Assembly (NCBI GenBank): GCA_003526435.1
Contig: DPWF01000225.1
Location: 1-5,899, forward strand
DNA length: 5,899 bases
Direction: 5' to 3'
Source: Chitinophagaceae bacterium
GTDB lineage: Bacteria > Bacteroidota > Bacteroidia > Chitinophagales > Chitinophagaceae
Below the pieces are notes generated by a model, which worked only from the letters and a program-made list of their open reading frames with translations, searched no databases and had not been told where the DNA came from. This document shows, piece by piece, positions 1-5,853 of this stretch. How positions within the stretch are numbered: the first letter of the stretch is position 1; each line of letters begins with the position of its first letter. A program made the translations under genes and the position numbers.

Positions 1-24
1 TCAATGGTCAATGGTCAATGGTCA
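1..24. repeat. Tandem heptamer TCAATGG, three full units plus TCA
   Basis: Three exact head-to-tail copies of TCAATGG occupy 1-7, 8-14 and 15-21, followed by a partial TCA. The array is cut by the window edge, so its full length is unknown. An inverted copy, ACCATTG, lies at 59-65, just before the stop codon of the minus-strand gene. Short degenerate arrays of this heptamer are, as I recall, common in intergenic DNA of Bacteroidota; their role is not known to me. It could vary in copy number between strains. Confidence 0.75.
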
Positions 25-66
25 CTAAAGTTATAACTACGTAAGATAGTCACTATTAACCATTGC

Positions 67-1461
67 TTATTCCGGACAATCCAATTTGCTAATCACTTTC
101 TTTTTGTTAAACGGATGAATGCTTAACATCAGATAACCTCCTCCGCTAAGATTTTTTATTTGTTTTGCCCACTGAAGATTGTGGATGCCCAATACCAGCG
201 GGCCGGCTTTTAAGGCTGCTCCTATATGAAACTGTCCCTGGCTATTGTATTGAATGGGTAAATAAAAACCCCAATTAATGGTTTCCCACCTCGGGGTGAT
301 GGTCAGTAAATTAATTTCTCTTGTAAGCAGTTTTTTATAACCCGATGTTCCATGCAGGTTAATATTCAGATCAGCATTTATGTATAGGTTATTGCCAAAT
401 GATCGATCCACATTGATCACCAGTCTTGTTGGACTACCGATTTTGAATTTCTTAGAAACACTGTCGGCATTGATAAAAACAGTAGCCAATGAGTCGCGCA
501 GGTCACGCCCACTTTGTATGTTCATAAATTTTTGATCCATGGAAATATCCGTAATGCCCGGATCAACATTCCTGAACTGTGAACTGAATTCACTGGATTT
601 ATAACGATTGGCACCAAGATCCATCAAAGACACGCCAATTTTCCACTGGTAGTTCAATGCATTGTTTTGCTGATAGGTATTGGTAGATTCCCCGTACAAC
701 AAATATTCAATACCCAGGCTAAGTCCGAAATTGGTAACAGTGTTCTTCAAGAAATCTTTTGCAGTGGAAGAAGCTCCAGACGATGTTTCATCATAATTTG
801 ATGAATAACCAAATGCTCCTCCACCTGTTACAAAAGTGTAAACCGTATCTGTAGAAGTTTTTGATTCGAGATAACTCATCTTGCTGATACGACCATAGGC
901 TGCCGAAATATTTTTCATAACCTGTAGTGTAATACCTCCTGTAAGCTTACTGTTATGATTCTCACTCAATACACGTGAATAATTAAAGTCGCCCTGTAAC
1001 CAACCCGAATGTGTAACAAAACCTTCAAGAAAAGCTGTAGTTCTGTTTTGCACCATAAAATCATGGATGCTGTAAATAGAATCACTGGCGAATATAGGTG
1101 CAGTACGCGCATGGTTATAACTTCTTGCCCTCAGGTTAAAAGCGAAAGCATGCCTGTTATTGGGTTTGTATGAAAAATTGAGCAGACTGGAATCAACATT
1201 ATTATGTAAAAACCTGCTCCGGGATCCCCCATTTAAGAAAGCCGAATCATTGCGCATGAAAAGCGAATTGGTGCTGACCCGGGCTTGAGCAGTAAAAATT
1301 GTCAGATCCCATTTATAGGCGGAATTGATGGATGCGGCAGGATTGTTCCGAATACCAGTGCTACCTGCATAGGCGGAACCATAGGTCGACTGGTAGCTTT
1401 GGGCTGTCAGTTGACAAAGGCTAATAAACAGGGCCAGGCAGGTGATCAGGGCTTTATTCAT
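67..1461 (-). CDS. DUF5723-type secreted outer-membrane protein, probable beta-barrel
   Basis: The 464-residue product starts with a clear Sec signal peptide (about residues 1-20, hydrophobic core after MNKALIT, likely cleavage after LTA before QS). A segment reading GIRNNPAASINSAYKWD follows, the N-terminal 'NPA' pattern seen in Bacteroidota barrel proteins of the DUF5723/PorP-like type. The rest alternates polar and aromatic residues in short strands, and the end (about 395-450, with WGFYLPIQY and FHIGAALKAGPLVLGIHNL) looks like closing beta-strands of an outer-membrane barrel. Length fits a full gene. No enzymatic motif is visible and the function is unknown. It is transcribed away from the sigma-factor cluster across a 178-base gap, so co-regulation is possible but not shown. 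The family name rests on resemblance; the exported, barrel-like nature is more certain than the DUF number. No clear terminator is visible downstream in the remaining 66 bases. Confidence 0.82.
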   Translation of the reverse strand: MNKALITCLALFISLCQLTAQSYQSTYGSAYAGSTGIRNNPAASINSAYKWDLTIFTAQARVSTNSLFMRNDSAFLNGGSRSRFLHNNVDSSLLNFSYKPNNRHAFAFNLRARSYNHARTAPIFASDSIYSIHDFMVQNRTTAFLEGFVTHSGWLQGDFNYSRVLSENHNSKLTGGITLQVMKNISAAYGRISKMSYLESKTSTDTVYTFVTGGGAFGYSSNYDETSSGASSTAKDFLKNTVTNFGLSLGIEYLLYGESTNTYQQNNALNYQWKIGVSLMDLGANRYKSSEFSSQFRNVDPGITDISMDQKFMNIQSGRDLRDSLATVFINADSVSKKFKIGSPTRLVINVDRSFGNNLYINADLNINLHGTSGYKKLLTREINLLTITPRWETINWGFYLPIQYNSQGQFHIGAALKAGPLVLGIHNLQWAKQIKNLSGGGYLMLSIHPFNKKKVISKLDCPE

Positions 1462-1639
1462 AATGCTTACAGATACCTTTTCAAGTCGGTCTGTTGCTTT
1501 ATCCTGATTTACAGGCTGTTAAACAGTTGATAAAAAGGTTTCAGGAGCAAGTTAGCAAGGCCTGCCGGGAATGAAAAAAATTATTACACAGGCAAAGGAT
1601 TTTGTAGGTTGGGCCGTCTAATACTTAACTGAATCCTGT

Positions 1640-2200
1640 TTGAAGCACGAAGATATCATTCCGCAACTGAAAGCTGGTAACGAACAGGCTTTCCGCCTGT
1701 TGGTGGAAAGCTGCCAGGATATGGTCTATAATACCGTGCTGGGTATTGTACAGGATATGCAGGAAGCAGAAGATGTGGCGCAGGAAGTTTTTATCCAGGT
1801 ATACAGATCAATCCGAACATTCAGGGGCGAAGCAAAACTGAGTACCTGGATGTATCGTATCGCCATTACCAAAGCACTCGACTGGCAAAGGAAAAAGAAA
1901 ATAAGAAAAGGTGTTAATGCGGTGGCCTCCTGGATCGGACTGGCTGAATCTGAAAATGAACCAGTTCATTTTTACCATCCCGGGGTACAACTGGAACAGA
2001 AAGAAAAAGCAGCGCTTGTTTTTAAGGCAATACAATCGTTGCCGGAAAATCAACGTGTATGTTTTCTCTTATTAAAAACAGAGGGTCTTAGTTATGAGGA
2101 AGTAGCCGAAATATTACAGATAAGTATAAAAGCAGTAGAGTCATTAATGCACAGGGCCAGGGAAAATCTTCGAAAAAAACTGACATCAACAAGATACTAA
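1640..2200 (+). CDS. ECF-type sigma-70 family RNA polymerase sigma factor
   Basis: This 186-residue protein would direct RNA polymerase to a dedicated promoter set. Region 2 spans about 16-85 and carries the core-binding and -10 elements (EAEDVAQEVFIQVY, then FRGEAKLSTWMYRIAITKALDW). A basic linker (KKKIRK) and a roughly 40-residue spacer with HPGVQLEQKEKA follow. Region 4 spans about 126-180, with LPENQR, the helix-turn-helix GLSYEEVAEILQISIKAVESLMHRAR, and a basic end. Size and two-domain layout match group 4 (ECF) sigma factors. The start is TTG at 1640: an in-frame TAA at 1619-1621 lies only six codons upstream with no ATG between, and the next ATG (codon 28) would cut into region 2. The gene is followed after 25 bases by a small membrane protein and then a membrane-anchored Spy-like protein, so it is probably held by a membrane anti-sigma factor and released on an envelope signal. 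It is likely autoregulated, but I could not identify its promoter. Confidence 0.93.
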   Translation: MKHEDIIPQLKAGNEQAFRLLVESCQDMVYNTVLGIVQDMQEAEDVAQEVFIQVYRSIRTFRGEAKLSTWMYRIAITKALDWQRKKKIRKGVNAVASWIGLAESENEPVHFYHPGVQLEQKEKAALVFKAIQSLPENQRVCFLLLKTEGLSYEEVAEILQISIKAVESLMHRARENLRKKLTSTRY

Positions 2201-2225
2201 TTAATCAAATTACACTCATCATTAT

Positions 2226-2546
2226 ATGCATACTGATCATCAACATACCAACGATTTTTTAAATAGTCTTGATAAAATGGAAAGGGCAAAAGCCCCTGAT
2301 TTTTTTGAGACAAGATTGATGGCAAGGCTTGAAAAAGAAATACTGCCGCAACAGATACCGGTATGGCAAAGAATGTTAAAACCTGTTCCTGTATTGGCAT
2401 TGCTAGGTTGTCTGGTGGTACTTAACCTTTTTACACTGGGAGATGTGTTTTTTAGTAAAAATATACCGGCACAGGAAGAAGAAGCAAGTGTGACCGGCTT
2501 TGTGAATGAATATAACCTGAATAGTTCAGTTGACATCAATAACTAA
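2226..2546 (+). CDS. Small single-pass membrane protein, candidate anti-sigma factor
   Basis: The product has 106 residues. The N-terminal ~51 residues are charged and probably helical, containing FLNSLDKMERAKAPDFFETR followed by LMARLEKE. One hydrophobic segment (about 52-72, PVPVLALLGCLVVLNLFTLG) follows, then a short acidic/polar tail (QEEEASVTG onward). Positive charge before the segment and acidic residues after it favour N-in, C-out. Similar small proteins with an 'SLD-x2-RA-xP-x-FF-x-TR-x-x-ARL' pattern occur next to sigma factors in Bacteroidota, by my recollection. No zinc-binding HxxxCxxC anti-sigma motif is present. Position directly after the sigma gene (25 bases) and before a membrane-anchored sensor-like protein suggests it binds the sigma factor through its cytoplasmic helices, as CnrY does with CnrH. 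The membrane topology is well supported; the anti-sigma role is inference. It could instead be a membrane adaptor of unknown role. Confidence 0.85.
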   Translation: MHTDHQHTNDFLNSLDKMERAKAPDFFETRLMARLEKEILPQQIPVWQRMLKPVPVLALLGCLVVLNLFTLGDVFFSKNIPAQEEEASVTGFVNEYNLNSSVDINN

Positions 2547-2558
2547 AACCGACCTGTG

Positions 2559-3113
2559 ATGAACTTTATTACAAAAAATAAGTGGTTTGCAGTAGCAATG
2601 GTTATGTTGATCTTACTCAACATAACAACACTCACTGTTTTCTGGTGGACAAAAAAAGGGAATCAACAGGAGGAAAGATTGCCGCAGGGAGGAGCGATGG
2701 CTTTTTTAGTGAGAGAATTAAAACTGGATAGTGCACAGCAGCAGCAATTGCTGGTTTTCAGAGATGAGCACCGCTCGGCAACACAGGAAATCAGAAAGAA
2801 GAACAGAGAGGCTAAAGAAGTTTTTTTTAGCTTATTAGAAAAGGACGGTATTACTGATATTGAGATTAATGAAGCTGCTACCGTTTCAGCAAGATATGAT
2901 GCAGAACTTGCAAAAATTACATTTGATCATTTTAAAAAGATCAGGTCAGTATGTAATGCTAAGCAGCAAGAAAAATTCGATGAGATTATTCATGAAGTGT
3001 TACGCATGTTAGCAGGCCCGCAGGGGCCGCCACCACCACGTGATGGACATCCTCCCCGCGGTCCGCATCCTGACGGCCCACCCCCGCATGAAAGACCTGA
3101 ACACGAAAAATAA
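2559..3113 (+). CDS. Membrane-anchored Spy/CpxP/CnrX-like periplasmic protein with His/Pro-rich tail
   Basis: The 184-residue protein has a cytoplasmic stub, one transmembrane helix (about 9-31, ending FWW) without a signal-peptidase site, and a helical periplasmic domain. That domain has two Spy-like hooks, LKLDSAQQQQLLVFRDEHR (45-72) and KIRSVCNAKQQEKFDEIIHEV (127-147), joined by long charged helices. This is the pattern of the heavy-metal-resistor/Spy/CpxP superfamily. The end (153-184) is a Pro/Gly/Arg tail with His at 164, 170, 177 and 182, a possible metal-binding tail. GTG at 2556 directly precedes ATG at 2559 in frame; ATG is chosen, and the alternative adds only one residue. It lies 12 bases after the putative anti-sigma gene. 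By analogy with CnrX it could sense a periplasmic metal and relieve inhibition of the sigma factor; alternatively it is an anchored chaperone like Spy. The fold family is fairly sure; the sensor role is inferred. Confidence 0.88.
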   Translation: MNFITKNKWFAVAMVMLILLNITTLTVFWWTKKGNQQEERLPQGGAMAFLVRELKLDSAQQQQLLVFRDEHRSATQEIRKKNREAKEVFFSLLEKDGITDIEINEAATVSARYDAELAKITFDHFKKIRSVCNAKQQEKFDEIIHEVLRMLAGPQGPPPPRDGHPPRGPHPDGPPPHERPEHEK

Positions 3114-3168
3114 TTTCAGTACAACGAAGGTTTTTTCAGATCCGAACATCTAATCAGAAAAAGCTGTT

Positions 3169-3918
3169 ATGAAATATCTAATGCTGAAAACAACCTGCCT
3201 GCTGATTGCAGGTGTAACAATGATTCTCTCCTGTAAAAAAGATACTGCAGGTTCCGGTACTGGAACTACTACAACGGTTCCGGATGTATTTAAAAAATTC
3301 AACTCATCGGTAACGATATCTGTAGAAGGAAGTTATATTGTTTTAAAGAGTACAGGATTGCCTGATCATAAGAGTCCTTATTACGCCACAACACATGCAC
3401 AGTATGAAGCGTATAATGGCACCAATCCTAATTATTCAAAAAATCCCAACAGTATTCAGTCGCAGAGTTATGTATTTAAAATACCATTGAATCCTGCAAA
3501 AGCATCTTCGTCTGTGGCTACATCATTGGGTCCCATGGGTATTTCAATTAATGGAGTTCCGTTGTTTAACCAGTATGCGGCCGGTAATGCACCGCTTACC
3601 AATGAAATCAACAGTTTTGATCAGTACAATGGTCATCCGCAACAAACAGGGCAATATCATTATCACGTAGAGCCTCTCTATATCACCACACAAAAAGGTC
3701 GGAACGCGTTGATTGGTTTTTTACTTGATGGCTATCCGGTATACGGTCCTATGGAGAACGGATCCATTTTAACAAGTAGTCAGTTAGATGCGTATCATGG
3801 CCACTTTGCAGTCACTGCTGATTACCCGAATGGTATTTATCATTATCATGTTACAGCAGATGCGCCATATATAAATGGCAATGGTTTTTATGGAACGCCC
3901 GGTACTGTAACTCAATAA
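3169..3918 (+). CDS. YHYH-domain lipoprotein
   Basis: The 249-residue protein begins with a lipoprotein signal (hydrophobic 8-20, lipobox ILSC, lipidated Cys22, then KKD), so it is expected in the cell envelope. A Ser/Thr/Gly-rich linker (24-37) leads to a YHYH domain, the family named for its Tyr-His-Tyr-His motif. Here the motif occurs twice, at 163-166 (QYHYHVEPL) and 224-227 (IYHYHVTAD). Between them lie LIGFLLDGYPVYG (181-193) and YHGHF (209-213), and His156 precedes the first motif. This cluster of His and Tyr is suggestive of a metal site, but the family has no established activity that I know of. The length fits a complete gene. It begins 55 bases after the Spy-like gene and 11 bases before the next one. 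The SCO gene two positions downstream strengthens a copper link by context only. Confidence 0.9.
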   Translation: MKYLMLKTTCLLIAGVTMILSCKKDTAGSGTGTTTTVPDVFKKFNSSVTISVEGSYIVLKSTGLPDHKSPYYATTHAQYEAYNGTNPNYSKNPNSIQSQSYVFKIPLNPAKASSSVATSLGPMGISINGVPLFNQYAAGNAPLTNEINSFDQYNGHPQQTGQYHYHVEPLYITTQKGRNALIGFLLDGYPVYGPMENGSILTSSQLDAYHGHFAVTADYPNGIYHYHVTADAPYINGNGFYGTPGTVTQ

Positions 3919-3929
3919 AATTAACAACC

Positions 3930-4325
3930 ATGAAAAAAATATTTGTGTTAGCCCTTGGATTGATAGCGACCTGCGTCACGCTACAAGCACAACCGGCAGG
4001 TGGTCCATCCAAACCACCGTCTGCAGAAGAACGGTTAAAGCGCGTAAATGAAAAAATGAAAGCATCATTGCAGTTATCGGCAAAGCAGCAAGCTGTCGTA
4101 AATGACGCATTTAAACAATTTTTTGCGGAAGCAGATAAACTGCGTCCACAGGCACCGCCACCACCGCCTCCGCCAGACAAGGCCAAGATTGAGCCATTGG
4201 CGCAAAAACGCGATGCAGCCATTAAAGCAGTTTTAACGGAACTGCAATACAAGAAGTATGTAGAGATCGAGAAAACACTGAGACCTCAAGGACCTCCCGG
4301 TTCAGGCAAACCCCCTAAACAATAA
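3930..4325 (+). CDS. Small secreted Spy-like (LTxxQ) protein with poly-proline tract
   Basis: The 131-residue product has a Sec signal peptide (1-20, MKKIF start, cleavage likely after LQA). A first helix carries a Spy-like hook, LQLSAKQQAVVNDAFKQFF (47-65). Seven consecutive prolines (76-82) follow, then a second helical part with VLTELQYKKYVEIEK (101-115), where LTELQ fits the LTxxQ motif of Spy/CpxP-type periplasmic proteins. The tail is RPQGPPGSGKPPKQ. Two hook-containing helical halves and an exported state point to a soluble periplasmic helical protein of that superfamily, shorter than typical Spy. It sits 11 bases after the YHYH gene and 2 bases before the SCO gene, so all are surely cotranscribed. 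It may buffer metal or chaperone unfolded envelope proteins; neither can be read from the sequence. The tail shares PQGPP with that of the larger Spy-like protein encoded upstream, hinting at common ancestry. Confidence 0.85.
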   Translation: MKKIFVLALGLIATCVTLQAQPAGGPSKPPSAEERLKRVNEKMKASLQLSAKQQAVVNDAFKQFFAEADKLRPQAPPPPPPPDKAKIEPLAQKRDAAIKAVLTELQYKKYVEIEKTLRPQGPPGSGKPPKQ

Positions 4326-4327
4326 GT

Positions 4328-4966
4328 ATGAACAGGTATAGTCTATTAATATTGGTTGTGTTGTTACAGGCCTGTACGGGTACAACGGAGAACAAAGAGA
4401 AATTACCCTATTATGTTACAGCAGATTTTACACCTCATTGGTTGAGTGAAGAGGAACTGCAAAAACCTGTTCATCAGATACCATCATTCTCGTTTATTAA
4501 TCAGTCGGGACAGAATGTAACAGAGCAAACCGTTCAGGGGAAAATTTATGTTGCCAGTTTCTTCTTTACCAGTTGTCCGGGTATCTGTAAACGGCTTACC
4601 AACAATATTTCGCTTGTACAGGAAGCGTATAAGGAAAATACAGACATATTGATACTGTCTCATTCAGTTACACCGGAAACTGATAGTGTAACCAGATTGA
4701 ATCAGTATGCATTGCAATACAGGATCAATCAGCAGCAATGGCATTTACTTACAGGAAAACGTAATGAACTGTACTCAATTGCAAGGAAATCTTATTTCGC
4801 TGATGAGGATCTTGGGGCAGTGCAGGCAGAGAATGATTTCTTGCATACAGAGAATGTTTTGCTGATCGATAAACAAAGAAGAATAAGAGGTGTTTACAAA
4901 GGTACATCTGAAGCAGAGATCAGGAATTTAATCATTGATATTAAACGTTTGCAGGAAGAAGGATGA
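4328..4966 (+). CDS. SCO1/SenC/PrrC-family copper-binding lipoprotein
   Basis: SCO proteins are thioredoxin-fold, membrane-attached copper chaperones, best known for helping build the CuA site of cytochrome c oxidase and for copper-linked redox roles. This 212-residue protein has a lipoprotein signal (LLQAC, lipidated Cys16) and the entry motif PSFSFINQSGQNVTEQTVQGK (52-72). The copper-binding pair is in SCPGIC (Cys83 and Cys87), and the conserved His173 lies in FLHTENVLLID. All three copper ligands are therefore present. The residue after the second Cys is Lys rather than the common Pro. Length is normal for the family. The start ATG lies 2 bases after the preceding stop, and its TGA overlaps the next ATG, so translation is probably coupled with the MORN-repeat lipoprotein. 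No oxidase genes are in view, so its partner may be within this operon or elsewhere. Confidence 0.95.
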   Translation: MNRYSLLILVVLLQACTGTTENKEKLPYYVTADFTPHWLSEEELQKPVHQIPSFSFINQSGQNVTEQTVQGKIYVASFFFTSCPGICKRLTNNISLVQEAYKENTDILILSHSVTPETDSVTRLNQYALQYRINQQQWHLLTGKRNELYSIARKSYFADEDLGAVQAENDFLHTENVLLIDKQRRIRGVYKGTSEAEIRNLIIDIKRLQEEG

Positions 4967-5580
4967 AATGGTACGCCGCTATATGTATATTTCTTACGAT
5001 TGCCTGTGTGAGCGATCAGCCGGTTGCTGTACAAAAACGCATAACACCGGCGATACCCCCGGTTGGAATTACTGCCAACGATCCTGCACTGAAACTGCTG
5101 AACGGCTTTTGGTATTATGCCGATACACTGTTCAGCGGACATGTTCACGCGTTTCATGAAAATGGAAACATGCAGCGTATGCAAAGCTATTTTAAAGGGA
5201 AGGAAGAAGGTTTATTGGTAACCTGGTTTCCAACGGGTCAAAAAGAATCAGAGCGATACTTTGCGGAAGGAGAGAAAGAAGCTGTGCACAAAGGTTGGTG
5301 GGAAAACGGGCAACAGCGTTTTGAATATCATTTTTCGAAGGGACAATATGATGGCAATTTCAGGGAATGGTCGGTTAACGGAATGCTGGCCAAACATATT
5401 GAGTATAAAGATGGAAAAGAAATCAGGGGAAAAGCCTGGCGTGAAAATGGCAAAGTGTATATGAGTTTTGAAATGAGGGGCTCAAGGCGTTATGGTCTTA
5501 TGAATGCCAAGCCCTGTTATACCCTCCGCAATGAAAAAGGTGAATACATTGAAATGGCTCCAAATAAAAGTCCCCTGTAG
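4963..5580 (+). CDS. MORN-repeat (YwqK-type) lipoprotein
   Basis: The 205-residue protein starts with a lipoprotein signal (FLTIAC, lipidated Cys15). From about 53 to 168 it carries roughly five MORN_2-type repeats of about 22-24 residues, each with a G-x-x-x-x-(W/F)-x-x-(N)G core: SGHVHAFHENGNM, EGLLVTWFPTGQK, KGWWENGQQ, DGNFREWSVNGML and GKAWRENGKV. The C-terminal end has a separate block with NAKPCYTLRNEKGEY (181-195), whose Cys185 is the only cysteine of the mature protein besides the lipidated one. Databases often label such repeats 'toxin-antitoxin YwqK family antitoxin', but an envelope lipoprotein with no toxin neighbour is not a plausible antitoxin. Its ATG overlaps the SCO stop as ATGA, so it is probably a partner of the copper chaperone; the role itself is unknown. 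The stop codon is inside a strong hairpin. Confidence 0.88.
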   Translation: MKWYAAICIFLTIACVSDQPVAVQKRITPAIPPVGITANDPALKLLNGFWYYADTLFSGHVHAFHENGNMQRMQSYFKGKEEGLLVTWFPTGQKESERYFAEGEKEAVHKGWWENGQQRFEYHFSKGQYDGNFREWSVNGMLAKHIEYKDGKEIRGKAWRENGKVYMSFEMRGSRRYGLMNAKPCYTLRNEKGEYIEMAPNKSPL

Positions 5581-5591
5581 AAACAGGGGAC
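5570..5591 (+). terminator. Strong hairpin spanning the MORN-gene stop codon
   Basis: GTCCCCTGT (5570-5578) pairs perfectly with ACAGGGGAC (5583-5591) around an AGAA loop, giving a 9-bp GC-rich stem. The TAG stop (5578-5580) lies at the top of the stem and in the loop. No T-run follows (GTCTTCGATTGC), so it is not a textbook intrinsic terminator. It may instead stabilise the 3' end of the operon mRNA or act as an attenuating structure. The structure is certain as sequence; its function is open. Confidence 0.5.
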
Positions 5592-5689
5592 GTCTTCGAT
5601 TGCTTGCCATATAAGAAAAAAGATAGATCGCGTATATTCTTTAACACATCTCCACTCTCTCTCACTTGCTGAAACAAAAATAGGGGAAT

Positions 5690-5802
5690 TTTTATTTCAA
5701 AGTTTATTTTTTTATAATTAATATATTTTTCATCATTGCCATAGTTAAAAATGGTTTTTATCATGAAAATGTAAATATTTAATTATTTAATAATGTTAAA
5801 AT
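5690..5802. other. AT-rich intergenic spacer
   Basis: This stretch is strongly AT-rich, with runs such as TTTATTTTTTTATAATTAATATATTTTT and repeated AATATTTAATTATTTAATAATG-like segments broken up by few G or C bases. No coding potential, tRNA or clear promoter is visible. It separates the operon end from the bidirectional terminator and may simply be 3' spacer. Confidence 0.45.
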
Positions 5803-5838
5803 AATAAAGGGCTATTTCAACTGAAACAGCCCTTTATT
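5803..5838. terminator. Bidirectional intrinsic terminator between convergent genes
   Basis: The arms AATAAAGGGCT (5803-5813) and AGCCCTTTATT (5828-5838) form an 11-bp perfect stem. After one A/C mismatch the stem continues with TTTC/GAAA around an AACT loop. On the plus strand the stem runs into TTTATTTATTT; on the minus strand it runs into TTTATTATTTT. It can therefore stop transcripts from both sides, serving the plus-strand cluster and the minus-strand gene ending at 5854. Confidence 0.85.
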
Positions 5839-5853
5839 TATTTGAAAATCAGT

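Noticed and set aside
1516..1526. Palindrome CTGTT-A-AACAG in the divergent gap as a possible operator
   Set aside because: The arms are only 5 bp and flanking bases do not pair; this is expected by chance in a gap of this size and no second copy was found.
1285..1530. 81-codon plus-strand frame antisense to the start of the DUF5723-type gene
   Set aside because: It lies opposite the signal peptide and first strands of a convincing gene and shows no domain or start context of its own.
1605..1612. TAGGTTGG as a possible Bacteroidota -7 element (TAnnTTTG) for the sigma operon
   Set aside because: It has one mismatch and no TTG-type -33 element at the expected 19-21 base spacing, so it is too weak to call a promoter.
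3851..4252. 133-codon minus-strand frame opposite the YHYH end and the small Spy-like gene
   Set aside because: It is the antisense of a signal-peptide gene with LTxxQ motif; its Gly run is just the complement of the poly-proline codons.
4963..5580. Reading the MORN-repeat gene as an antitoxin of a toxin-antitoxin pair
   Set aside because: The protein has a lipoprotein signal and no toxin-like neighbour; the database-style label comes from the repeats only.
5498..5764. 88-codon minus-strand frame across the end of the MORN gene and the AT-rich spacer
   Set aside because: Its Lys/Ile/Asn/Phe-rich content follows from AT-rich DNA, it runs through the hairpin, and it overlaps the well-supported MORN gene by about 80 bases with no recognisable domain.
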